Source of the DNA: Cyanobacteriota bacterium
GTDB taxonomy: Bacteria; Cyanobacteriota; Cyanobacteriia; Leptolyngbyales; Leptolyngbyaceae
NCBI GenBank assembly: GCA_027482985.1
Contig: JAIXVO010000659.1
Location: 1-6,671, forward strand
DNA length: 6,671 nucleotides
Direction: 5' to 3'
Shown here: positions 1 to 5,886 of the stretch, piece by piece
Layout: each line of letters begins with the position of its first letter
Numbering within the stretch: the stretch's first letter is position 1
Made by a program: the position numbers and the translations under genes
Notes under the pieces: generated by a model
What the model was told of the DNA's origin: nothing
What the model saw: only the letters and a program-made list of their open reading frames with translations
The model's database searches: none

Positions 1-20
1 ACCCATTACCCATTACCCAT
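1..20. repeat. ACCCATT heptamer tandem repeat, cut by window edge
   Basis: Two full ACCCATT units plus ACCCAT run from the first base, so the tract probably continues to the left. It lies just past the stop of efp, on its 3' side. The same heptamer in the same orientation makes a longer tract at 5171-5219. Short tandem heptamer repeats between genes are a known feature of many cyanobacterial genomes; no function is evident here. Confidence 0.85.
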
Positions 21-26
21 GCTCCC

Positions 27-587
27 CTACGACTCACGCCCCAAATAAGTATCAGTCCGCGTATCAATCTTGATTTTCTCGCCAATGGAAATAAATAGCG
101 GCACCATCACTTGTGCGCCTGTTTCCACGATCGCGGGTTTGGTGCCGCCCGTGGCCGTATCCCCTTTCACGCCGGGATCGGTTTGGGTAATTTCTAACAC
201 GACCGAGTTGGGCAGTTCCACTTCCATCACCTGTTCGCCCCAACGCACCACGTTTACTTCCATCCCTTCTTTCAGGTATTTCACGCGATCGCCGATTTGC
301 GCCGGGGTGAGGCTGGCTTCTTCGTAAGTTTCCATATCCATAAAGACGTAGGTCTCGCCCTCTTTATAGGTATGTTGCATGGTGCTTTTTTCCAGGTTGG
401 CCTGGGGCACGGTTTCACCAGCTCGGAAGGTGCGCTCAACGACGTTCCCGGTTTGCACATTCTTCAGTTTGGTCCGCACGAAGGCCGCACCCTTCCCCGG
501 TTTGACGTGCAAAAATTCGACGACTCGCCATACCCCGCCATCGAGCTGAATACTCACGCCCGGTCGAAAATCATTACTGGAGATCAT
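27..587 (-). CDS. efp: Elongation factor P
   Basis: EF-P binds the ribosome between the P and E sites and relieves stalling at consecutive prolines. The 186-residue product has the normal family length and all three parts: an N-terminal KOW-like domain (about 1-65), an OB domain (about 66-128), and the C-terminal OB domain (about 129-186) with the signature [12 protein letters not shown] and a VPLFI segment. The loop KPGKG carries Lys32 at its tip, the residue position modified post-translationally in other bacteria; the modifying enzyme is not visible here. I start at the ATG at 585-587 ([10 protein letters not shown]), the usual family start, rather than a GTG at 617 that would add ten residues unlike the family. 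There is no clear Shine-Dalgarno, which is common in cyanobacteria. It is divergent from the cyclophilin gene. In several cyanobacteria accB follows efp; that position is outside this window. Confidence 0.97.
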   Translation of the reverse strand: MISSNDFRPGVSIQLDGGVWRVVEFLHVKPGKGAAFVRTKLKNVQTGNVVERTFRAGETVPQANLEKSTMQHTYKEGETYVFMDMETYEEASLTPAQIGDRVKYLKEGMEVNVVRWGEQVMEVELPNSVVLEITQTDPGVKGDTATGGTKPAIVETGAQVMVPLFISIGEKIKIDTRTDTYLGRES

Positions 588-722
588 TGTTTTGAATTCG
601 GAAAATTTGACTGGCACCCCATTTTACCCCGTCCCTGTCCTCTGTCCCCTTTAATGGCAAGATTAAAGATTGGAGCGACTTTTTCGCCCCATGTTGTGCC
701 ATTTCAAGAGAGCGACGGGTTT
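588..722. promoter_or_regulatory. Divergent intergenic region, efp / cyclophilin
   Basis: These 135 bp separate the divergent starts of efp and the cyclophilin gene, so both promoters should lie here or just outside. I see no convincing -10/-35 pair. The stretch 616-650 is a C-rich, loosely repeated tract on the plus strand (ccccgtccctgtcc type), similar in style to other cyanobacterial intergenic repeats. The open reading frame of the cyclophilin continues upstream through this region and across efp, but that part is antisense to efp and not protein-like. Confidence 0.5.
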
Positions 723-1829
723 ATGCAACTGCGAGGATGGAATCTGCAGCATTGGCTGAAAACAGGGGTGACGCTACTCCTGATGGTGACTCTATCCATT
801 GGTTTGGGAGCCGCCAAATCGGTCGAAATTAGTCGGCTACCCGCCGGGAACGCGATTACCGATGGGCGGGCGTTGTTGCGGTATGCGCTGCCGATTGACA
901 ACCAACCGGTGCGGGATTTGCAGGCCAGTTTAGAAGATATTTCGCAGCAATTGCGGGCGCAACGGCGATGGAGTGCCATTACGGGGGATATTAGCCGCGC
1001 TAGTCGGATTGTGACGACGAAAAAGGATGCCTTGTTAGCCAGTATTCCAGAAGACCGTCAGGCGACGGCTGAAGCGCTGTTGGCTCAGATCCAGGCGACT
1101 TTGCCAACGATTCAAACCGCAGCAGAGGCGAAAGATCGGCAGGCGGTGTTTGATACGCGGGCGGCGTTGCTGGATCAAATTGGGCAACTGGAACAACTGA
1201 TGGTGAAGGAGTTTCCCTATGAAGTGCCGGCGGCTTACAGCAATTTGCCGCAACTGAAAGGTCGCGCCACGATCGAATTTACGACGACTAAAGGCAAAAT
1301 GACGGCGATCGTTGATGGATATAGTGCGCCTGTGACTGCTGGCAACTTTGTCGATCTGGTGCAGCGGGGATTTTATGACGGGTTGCCGTTTACGCGATCG
1401 GAGGAATCCTACGTGTTGCAAATTGGTGATCCGCCGGGGCCGGAAGTCGGGTTTGTTGATCCCAAGACGAAACAATATCGGGCAATTCCGCTGGAAGTGT
1501 TGGTGAAAGGTGACAGAGAGCCGATGTATGAGATCACGCTGGAAGATGCGGGTCGCTTCCGAGAACAACCCGTGCTGCCGTTCTCGTCGTTTGGCGCGAT
1601 GGCCTTAGCGCGTCCGGGTGAAGATCCCAATGGCGGTTCGTCTCAGTTCTTCTTCTTCCTGTTTGAGCCCGAATTAACTCCGGCAGGGGCGAATCTGCTG
1701 GATGGTCGCTATGCCATTTTTGGCTATGTGGTCGATGGCAAGGAAGTGCTGGATGAATTAAAAGCAGGCGACAAGATCGAATCGGCAAAGGTGGTTCAGG
1801 GTTTAGAGAACCTGCAACAACCCGCGTAA
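723..1829 (+). CDS. Cyclophilin-type peptidyl-prolyl isomerase, TLP40/CYP38-like
   Basis: Predicted exported protein of 368 residues. Residues 1-33 form a signal-like start (Arg4, Lys13, hydrophobic core about 15-29), pointing to the thylakoid lumen or periplasm. Residues about 40-165 are helical and Q/A/L-rich, matching the N-terminal bundle of TLP40/CYP38 proteins. The cyclophilin fold spans about 180-360. Against human cyclophilin A, Arg55, Gln63, Gln111 and Phe113 match Arg225, Gln233, Gln308 and Phe310; Phe60 is Tyr230, Trp121 is Leu325 and His126 is Tyr330, so cyclosporin binding should be poor and catalysis is uncertain. Plant homologues act in photosystem II assembly and repair, which suggests but does not prove that role here. 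I chose ATG 723 because it begins the signal peptide and gives the family length; ATG 654 would add 23 residues. The gene is divergent from efp and convergent with cysS. Confidence 0.93.
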   Translation: MQLRGWNLQHWLKTGVTLLLMVTLSIGLGAAKSVEISRLPAGNAITDGRALLRYALPIDNQPVRDLQASLEDISQQLRAQRRWSAITGDISRASRIVTTKKDALLASIPEDRQATAEALLAQIQATLPTIQTAAEAKDRQAVFDTRAALLDQIGQLEQLMVKEFPYEVPAAYSNLPQLKGRATIEFTTTKGKMTAIVDGYSAPVTAGNFVDLVQRGFYDGLPFTRSEESYVLQIGDPPGPEVGFVDPKTKQYRAIPLEVLVKGDREPMYEITLEDAGRFREQPVLPFSSFGAMALARPGEDPNGGSSQFFFFLFEPELTPAGANLLDGRYAIFGYVVDGKEVLDELKAGDKIESAKVVQGLENLQQPA

Positions 1830-1854
1830 ATTCTGTCGATCCCGGTAGAGACAG

Positions 1855-1919
1855 TCTGGGTAGAAAGAGGGTCTGGGTAGAGACGTTCTAGCAGAACGTC
1901 TCTACGGGGTTGATGGGGG
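1855..1919. repeat. Long direct repeat, copy 1 (65 bp)
   Basis: This segment aligns without gaps to 1976-2040 with six mismatches (59 of 65 identical), an offset of 121 bp. Each copy begins with tctgggtaga, repeats tctgggtagaga about 18 bp later, then carries the palindrome. A shorter relative, GTAGAGAC, stands at 1845-1852. It lies between the convergent cyclophilin and cysS genes and probably represents a locally duplicated interspersed repeat. Confidence 0.85.
1877..1905. repeat. Perfect palindrome, copy 1 (13-bp arms, 3-nt loop)
   Basis: Arms GTAGAGACGTTCT and AGAACGTCTCTAC are exact reverse complements around the loop AGC. Palindromes built on GTAGAGACG...CGTCTCTAC are, from memory, widespread in intergenic DNA of filamentous cyanobacteria, so this is probably a genome-wide REP/MITE-like family. 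Sitting between two convergent genes, it could act as a bidirectional transcription stop, though no T-run follows either arm. Confidence 0.9.
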
Positions 1920-1975
1920 GGAGAGGTTAATGGTGGGGCCGAATTCGTCGCGGTGCCCTCCAAGGTTTCAGGAAT

Positions 1976-2040
1976 TCTGGGTAGATAGAGGATCTGGGTA
2001 GAGACGTTCTGGCAGAACGTCTCTACAGGGTTCATGGCGG
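1976..2040. repeat. Long direct repeat, copy 2 (65 bp)
   Basis: Second copy of the 65-bp unit, with changes at positions matching 1865, 1871, 1890, 1906, 1912 and 1917. The 56 bp between the copies (1920-1975) are unrelated G-rich sequence. The copy ends 25 bp before the cysS stop codon. Confidence 0.85.
1998..2026. repeat. Perfect palindrome, copy 2 (13-bp arms, 3-nt loop)
   Basis: Same 13-bp arms as the copy at 1877-1905, both fully intact; only the first loop base differs (GGC instead of AGC). Intact arms next to drifted flanks suggest either recent spread or selection to keep the hairpin. It is 40 bp downstream of the cysS stop. Confidence 0.9.
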
Positions 2041-2065
2041 TGCCGGAGTTGATGGGGGATCGGGA

Positions 2066-3505
2066 TTAATTGCGGTGCCAGCGGGTGGTGCCGCCTTTTT
2101 CGTCGATTAAGGTGATGCCCTGGGATTGGAGTTCGTCCCGAAGCCGATCGCTCTCGGCCCAATTTTTTGCCTGCCGAGCCTCCTGCCGTTGCTGGATCAG
2201 CCCTTCAATCTCGGCAGCGGATAGGCCGTCGGGGGTTGATGGGGCGGCGGTAGTGAGATCAACGGATAAGCCGAGGACTTGGCAGAGTTGTTCTAGGGTG
2301 AACCAGATATCGTGGAGTTGGGCGATCGCCCGTTCGGTTTTGCCGGTATGCACGAGGACATTCTCTTCACGGCGCAATTCTTTCGCTAATTCAAAGAGCA
2401 CCGATAAGGCGATGGGGGTGTTCAGGTCATCATCCATCGCCGCATTGAATCGCTCTACCGCAGGCTGATCGAGAGTTGGCACTTGATCCCAGTCGGGAGA
2501 TTGGGCGAACCGGGACACCGATCGCAACGCTTCGGCGATGGTGTGCCAGCCATTGGCGGCAGCGGCGATCGCGTCATCGGTGAAATCGATGGGGCTGCGG
2601 TAGTGGGCTTGCAGGACGAAGAGGCGGACGACCATCGGATCGGTGGTTTCCAGGAGCGATCGGATTGTGGTGAAGTTCTTCAGCGATTTGGACATTTTAT
2701 CGCCGCGAATTTTCACGAAGCCGTTGTGCAGCCAGTACTTCGCCAGGGGTTTGGCCGTGGCCGCTTCCGACTGAGCAATTTCATTCTCATGGTGCGGAAA
2801 GACCAGATCTTCGCCCCCTGTGTGAATATCAATTTGCTCTCCTAAAAATTCCTTCACCATCGCCGAGCATTCAATATGCCAGCCGGGACGACCGTTACCC
2901 CAGGGCGACTCCCATTCTGGTTCACTCGGTTTCGCCGCTTTCCATAGGGCAAAGTCTAACGGATGCCGCTTTTTCGTTTCAGCCTCTTCCTCTACCCGGC
3001 CACTCGCGCCCGCCTCCATCTGATCCAATTGGCGACCAGACAACTTGCCGTAGGTGGGAAATTGGGCGATCGCGTAATACACATCGCCATCAACGGGATA
3101 GGCATAGCCGCGATCGATCAGGTCTTTAATCAGATCAATGATTTGCGGGATCACCTCCGTTGCTTTGGGATAGGCATCCGCTGGCAACACGTTTAGCCGT
3201 CCCAGATCTTCCAGGTAAGCATCAATATATTGGTGGGTGATCTCCGTCCAGGGGCGATTTTCTAACTGCGATCGCCGAATAATCTTATCGTCAATATCTG
3301 TAAAGTTCTGGACATAGCGCACCGCATAACCGCGCCATTGCAGATACCGCCGCACCGTATCCCAGGCAATATAGGAACGGGCATGACCCAGATGGCAGTA
3401 GTCGTACACCGTCACACCGCAAACATACATCCGCACCTGCCCCGGCGTGGTGGGGATAAAGGCTTCTTTTTGGCGGGTTAAGGTGTTGTAAAGGGTCAGA
3501 GACAT
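2066..3505 (-). CDS. cysS: Cysteinyl-tRNA synthetase
   Basis: Class I aminoacyl-tRNA synthetase that charges tRNA-Cys in the cytoplasm. The 479 residues match the family length. The HIGH-type motif is HLGH at 38-41 and the KMSKS motif is at 270-274. The catalytic zinc ligands are all present by comparison with the E. coli enzyme: Cys29 (MYVCGVT), Cys213 (HIECSAM), His238 and Glu242 (FPHHENEIAQ). The stretch FTDIDDKIIRR (68-78) follows the Rossmann start. Residues about 345-410 form the DALR-like helical region, and the C-terminus (SDRLRDEL...GGTTRW) is the usual anticodon-domain end. Start ATG at 3503-3505; a weak GGATC lies just upstream. It is convergent with the cyclophilin gene and divergent from the COG0523 GTPase. 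No lesions or odd codons were seen. Confidence 0.98.
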   Translation of the reverse strand: MSLTLYNTLTRQKEAFIPTTPGQVRMYVCGVTVYDYCHLGHARSYIAWDTVRRYLQWRGYAVRYVQNFTDIDDKIIRRSQLENRPWTEITHQYIDAYLEDLGRLNVLPADAYPKATEVIPQIIDLIKDLIDRGYAYPVDGDVYYAIAQFPTYGKLSGRQLDQMEAGASGRVEEEAETKKRHPLDFALWKAAKPSEPEWESPWGNGRPGWHIECSAMVKEFLGEQIDIHTGGEDLVFPHHENEIAQSEAATAKPLAKYWLHNGFVKIRGDKMSKSLKNFTTIRSLLETTDPMVVRLFVLQAHYRSPIDFTDDAIAAAANGWHTIAEALRSVSRFAQSPDWDQVPTLDQPAVERFNAAMDDDLNTPIALSVLFELAKELRREENVLVHTGKTERAIAQLHDIWFTLEQLCQVLGLSVDLTTAAPSTPDGLSAAEIEGLIQQRQEARQAKNWAESDRLRDELQSQGITLIDEKGGTTRWHRN

Positions 3506-3627
3506 GATCCGAACGCATCCAGGCTGAGATGGGCAATAATGAAAACAGGTGCATGATTCAAATCACACCTTCAGTCTAGCTACCGCATGACTGTTGTTAT
3601 TTTCTGACGTTTTGAACACTAAACGCT
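3506..3627. promoter_or_regulatory. Divergent intergenic region, cysS / COG0523 GTPase
   Basis: These 122 bp must hold the promoters for both genes. A perfect inverted repeat TGATT-CA-AATCA stands at 3554-3565. On the minus strand, CATTAT (3536-3541) is a possible -10 for cysS, and the inverted repeat would overlap its -35 region. The repeat only loosely resembles Fur/Zur-type boxes (TGATAATnATTATCA style), so regulation by zinc is a guess suggested by the neighbouring genes. Confidence 0.4.
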
Positions 3628-4797
3628 ATGCCATCAGCAGCGACTCCAGAATCGGCTCCCCTTATGGATGCACCCAAAGTTGGGCTTCCGGTCACGATCA
3701 TTACAGGCTTTTTAGGGAGCGGCAAAACGACCCTGCTCAATCACATCTTGACGAATCAGCAGGGGGTCAAGACTGCCGTCCTGGTGAATGAATTTGGCGA
3801 AATTGGGATTGACAATGAACTGATCGTTTCCACTGACGAAGATATGGTGGAACTGAGTAATGGCTGTATCTGTTGCACCATTAACAACGACTTGCTGGAA
3901 GCGGTCTACAAGATTCTGGAACGCCAGGAAGGGATTGATTATCTGGTGGTAGAAACCACCGGGCTGGCTGACCCCCTCCCCGTTGCCCTCACCTTTCTGG
4001 GCACCGAGTTACGAGACATGACCCGCCTCGACTCAATTGTGACCGTCGTCGATTCGGAAAACTTCAGCCTCGATTTGTTTAATAGTCAGGCGGCCTACAG
4101 TCAGATTACCTACGGCGATATCATTCTGCTGAACAAAGCTGATCTGGTGACGGAAGAGAAGCTGACTGATCTGGAAACTCGCATCCGAGAAATGAAAGAA
4201 GGCGCGAGGATTCTCCGCACCACCAATTCCGACGTGCCGCTACCCGTCATCCTGAGTGTCGGCTTGTTTGAATCGGACAAATACTTTGAACCCGCGCAGA
4301 CCGGGAAAGCGGATGATCACGACCACGATCATCACGCTCATGAGCATCACGACCACGACCATCATGCGCACGATCATCAGGCCCACGATCACCAGGATCA
4401 TGCCAACTGCGACCATGACCACGGGCATTGTGAACACGACCACGACCATGCCCACCATCATCACTCCAACCACCTAGAGAATGATGGGTTTACGTCCGTC
4501 TCCTTCCAGAGCGATCGCCCCTTCGAGATCAAAAAATTCCAGTATTTCCTGGATAACCAACTCCCGGAAAACGTATTTCGCGCCAAAGGCATTCTCTGGT
4601 TCAAGGAAAGCCCCAAACGCCACATCTTCCACCTCAGCGGCAAACGCTTCTCATTGGATGATTCCGAGTGGAAAGGCGAACCCAAAAACCAACTGGTATT
4701 GATCGGGCAGGGGTTGGATCACGAGGCGCTGCGATCGCAGATCGAACATTGCCTCGGCATGGTCACAGTCAACGCTGGCAAAGGCTTTGGCAAATAA
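3628..4797 (+). CDS. COG0523 (CobW/ZNG1-like) metal-chaperone GTPase with His-rich linker
   Basis: G3E-family P-loop GTPase of 389 residues. Walker A is GFLGSGKTT (27-35), the metal-binding CxCC motif is Cys80-Ile-Cys82-Cys83, the Walker B/G3 segment is ETTGLADP (109-116), and the guanine-specificity motif is NKAD (169-172). A linker at about 228-283 is extremely histidine-rich: 26 His in residues 231-282, mixed with Asp and two Cys (261, 268). The CobW C-terminal domain covers about 288-376. Family members handle zinc or cobalt, or help cobalamin or nitrile hydratase maturation; no cobalamin or nitrile hydratase gene is near, so a zinc chaperone is the better reading. ATG 3628 is used; ATG 3664 (Met13) is equally close to the P-loop and cannot be excluded. 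It is divergent from cysS, a zinc enzyme, and is followed after 75 bp by the [2Fe-2S] gene. Confidence 0.93.
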   Translation: MPSAATPESAPLMDAPKVGLPVTIITGFLGSGKTTLLNHILTNQQGVKTAVLVNEFGEIGIDNELIVSTDEDMVELSNGCICCTINNDLLEAVYKILERQEGIDYLVVETTGLADPLPVALTFLGTELRDMTRLDSIVTVVDSENFSLDLFNSQAAYSQITYGDIILLNKADLVTEEKLTDLETRIREMKEGARILRTTNSDVPLPVILSVGLFESDKYFEPAQTGKADDHDHDHHAHEHHDHDHHAHDHQAHDHQDHANCDHDHGHCEHDHDHAHHHHSNHLENDGFTSVSFQSDRPFEIKKFQYFLDNQLPENVFRAKGILWFKESPKRHIFHLSGKRFSLDDSEWKGEPKNQLVLIGQGLDHEALRSQIEHCLGMVTVNAGKGFGK

Positions 4798-4872
4798 CTC
4801 CGCCGTCCCAGATGTCGCAGATCTTCCAGTCCTGCGGCATCTCACCCACCCATCCACTCACCACCCCGCCCC

Positions 4873-5160
4873 GTGTCTTCTCCTCGTCAGGTGCTCGTCT
4901 GTCAATACGTGAACTGTGTCGCCAATGGTGGTGCGGCTGTCCTGCAAGCTTTCGAAGCCAATCCCGTCGAGGGCGTAGAAATAATCGCAGCAGAGTGTCA
5001 GGGCCAATGCAGCTTAGGACCAACTGTCCGTGTCTTACCCGATGAAATTTGGTATTGTCGGATAAAATCGGAAGATGTCCCGCTCATTGTGAATCAACAT
5101 TTGAAACAGGGGCAGGTAGTCAAACCCTTGCTCCATCCCCGCATGCATCCCCACTTTTGA
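4873..5160 (+). CDS. Thioredoxin-like [2Fe-2S] ferredoxin-domain protein
   Basis: Small soluble protein of 95 residues. The order C10-x4-C15 ... C42-x3-C46 matches thioredoxin-fold [2Fe-2S] ferredoxins (as in NuoE-like domains), with the family phrase ECQGQCSLGP at 41-50 and LPDEIWY at 55-61; a fifth cysteine is Cys62. These proteins are expected to carry one [2Fe-2S] cluster and transfer electrons or sense redox state; the partner is unknown. Start GTG at 4873: there is no upstream ATG in frame before the stop of the GTPase gene, and the next GTG (4891) would leave only three residues before Cys10. No Shine-Dalgarno is visible. It lies 75 bp after the COG0523 gene on the same strand and may be co-transcribed with it. 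Confidence 0.87.
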   Translation: MSSPRQVLVCQYVNCVANGGAAVLQAFEANPVEGVEIIAAECQGQCSLGPTVRVLPDEIWYCRIKSEDVPLIVNQHLKQGQVVKPLLHPRMHPHF

Positions 5161-5170
5161 ACTCCTTCTT

Positions 5171-5219
5171 ACCCATTACCCATCACCCATCACCCATTAC
5201 CCATTACCCATTACCCATT
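5171..5219. repeat. ACCCATT/ACCCATC heptamer tandem repeat (7 units)
   Basis: Seven units in register: ACCCATT, two ACCCATC, then four ACCCATT, followed by a degenerate unit ACCCCCC. It fills most of the 77-bp gap between the [2Fe-2S] gene and yccF, so it is probably transcribed in the leader of yccF. It matches the tract at 1-20 in unit and orientation. The copy number is likely to vary between strains. Confidence 0.95.
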
Positions 5220-5237
5220 ACCCCCCAGATTCCCCTC

Positions 5238-5606
5238 ATGAGCTTACTCGGCAACATCATTTGGCTAATATTTGGCGGCTTCATCAGCGCCGTCGGTTAC
5301 ATCATTGGCGGCATTACCACCTGCTTAACGATCATCGGCATTCCCTTTGGGATTAAAGCGATCGAAATTGGGATTGCCACCTTTGCCCCCTTCGGCAAAG
5401 AAATTGTCGAGAAACCCAGCGCGGGCAGTACGCTAACGTTCATTTTTAATCTGATTTGGGTCTTTTTGTTTGGTTGGGCGATCGCCCTCAATCACCTCAT
5501 CTGGGGCATCTTACTCGCCATCACCATTGTTGGCCTCCCCTTCGCCAAACAGCATTTCAAGCTGATGGTGCTGGCATTGGTGCCATTTGGACGAGAACTG
5601 GTTTAA
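5238..5606 (+). CDS. YccF-family (DUF307) membrane protein
   Basis: Hydrophobic inner-membrane protein of 122 residues and unknown function. It consists of two tandem YccF units: residues 6-57 align with 71-122 at a constant offset of 65 with no gap and 18 identities, including N-x-I-W, T-I-x-G-x-P-F and P-F-G-x-E-x-V at the end of each. Predicted membrane segments are about 7-35 and 70-100, with shorter hydrophobic stretches at 41-52 and 107-118. ATG 5238 is chosen because MSLLGNIIWLIFGG is the typical family start; the open frame continues upstream to 5049 but that part overlaps the [2Fe-2S] gene and reads through the heptamer repeat. The heptamer tract lies directly upstream. The next gene is tRNA-Thr, 46 bp downstream with its own promoter. 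Confidence 0.92.
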   Translation: MSLLGNIIWLIFGGFISAVGYIIGGITTCLTIIGIPFGIKAIEIGIATFAPFGKEIVEKPSAGSTLTFIFNLIWVFLFGWAIALNHLIWGILLAITIVGLPFAKQHFKLMVLALVPFGRELV

Positions 5607-5630
5607 CAGCGATTCAGGATCTCCCCATCC

Positions 5631-5639
5631 TGATATAAT
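5631..5639 (+). promoter_or_regulatory. Extended -10 promoter of tRNA-Thr
   Basis: The sequence TGATATAAT is a perfect extended -10 (TGn plus TATAAT at 5634-5639). It ends 13 bp before the mature 5' end of the tRNA, giving a short leader. No good -35 hexamer stands at the expected distance, which fits an extended -10 promoter. Confidence 0.75.
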
Positions 5640-5652
5640 ATATAGCTGTCGT

Positions 5653-5724
5653 GCCGATGTGGCTCAGTGGTAGAGCACTCGATTCGTAATCGAGCGGTCG
5701 CGGGTTCAAATCCCGCCATCGGCT
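5653..5724 (+). tRNA. tRNA-Thr (anticodon CGT)
   Basis: A full cloverleaf of 72 nt can be folded. The acceptor arms are GCCGATG and CATCGGC (7 bp), the D stem GCTC/GAGC, the anticodon stem CTCGA/TCGAG with loop TTCGTAA, a 5-nt variable loop, and the T stem GCGGG/CCCGC with loop TTCAAAT. Anticodon CGT reads ACG, so it is tRNA-Thr. CCA is not encoded; the base after the acceptor stem is T. It is intact, with its own promoter and terminator. A broken integrase gene lies downstream on the same strand, so this tRNA is the likely attachment site of a former mobile element. Confidence 0.97.
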
Positions 5725-5742
5725 TCCAAGGTTTCAAGCTAC

Positions 5743-5783
5743 AAAAGCATCTCTGACTGAGTTTCAGAGGGGCTTTTTGTTTT
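5743..5783 (+). terminator. Intrinsic terminator after tRNA-Thr
   Basis: AAAAGC-AT-CTCTGA (5743-5756) pairs with TCAGAG-GG-GCTTTT (5764-5777) across a 7-nt loop. The 14-bp stem has one mismatch and one T-G wobble and runs into a T tract (TTTTTGTTTT). It sits 18 bp past the tRNA and would stop tRNA transcription before the integrase region. Confidence 0.88.
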
Positions 5784-5818
5784 AACTGCCACCATGACGT
5801 TGGGTCTTTTTAGACGAG

Positions 5819-5851
5819 TTTGGGGTAGGAATTGGGGTAAATTTGGGGCAA
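5819..5851 (+). repeat. G-run direct repeats, possible arm-type integrase sites
   Basis: Three near-repeats with GGGG at 5822, 5834 and 5845 (spacing 12 and 11): TTTGGGGTAGG, AATTGGGGTAA and ATTTGGGGCAA. They stand between the tRNA and the start of the integrase gene, where arm-type binding sites of tRNA-targeting integrases are often found. The segment 5819-5840 recurs inverted at 6142-6163 with one mismatch. The role is inferred from position and repeat form; a G-quadruplex is another possibility. Confidence 0.6.
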
Positions 5852-5886
5852 GTTATTAGTACGCTTGAATCACTAAAGGGTTACCC

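Noticed and set aside
588..617. Ten-residue GTG-started extension of EF-P
   Set aside because: The family starts at MISSNDF; the extra residues are not conserved and no ribosome binding site supports the GTG.
297..722. N-terminal extension of the cyclophilin reading frame (142 extra residues)
   Set aside because: It is antisense to efp, has no family-like content, and precedes a clear signal peptide starting at 723.
4240..4477. Open frames in other frames across the His-rich tract, including a Val/Met-rich one on the minus strand
   Set aside because: They are by-products of the repetitive CAC/CAT/GAC codons of the GTPase gene.
5171..5219. CRISPR-like array
   Set aside because: The units are contiguous heptamers with no spacers, and no cas gene is present.
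5049..5237. 63-residue upstream extension of the YccF protein
   Set aside because: It overlaps the [2Fe-2S] gene in another frame and is translated heptamer repeat.
1960..5737. 12-bp match TCCAAGGTTTCA near 1960 and just after the tRNA, considered as an att duplication
   Set aside because: A 12-bp match in a window this size is expected by chance, and it lies outside the tRNA.
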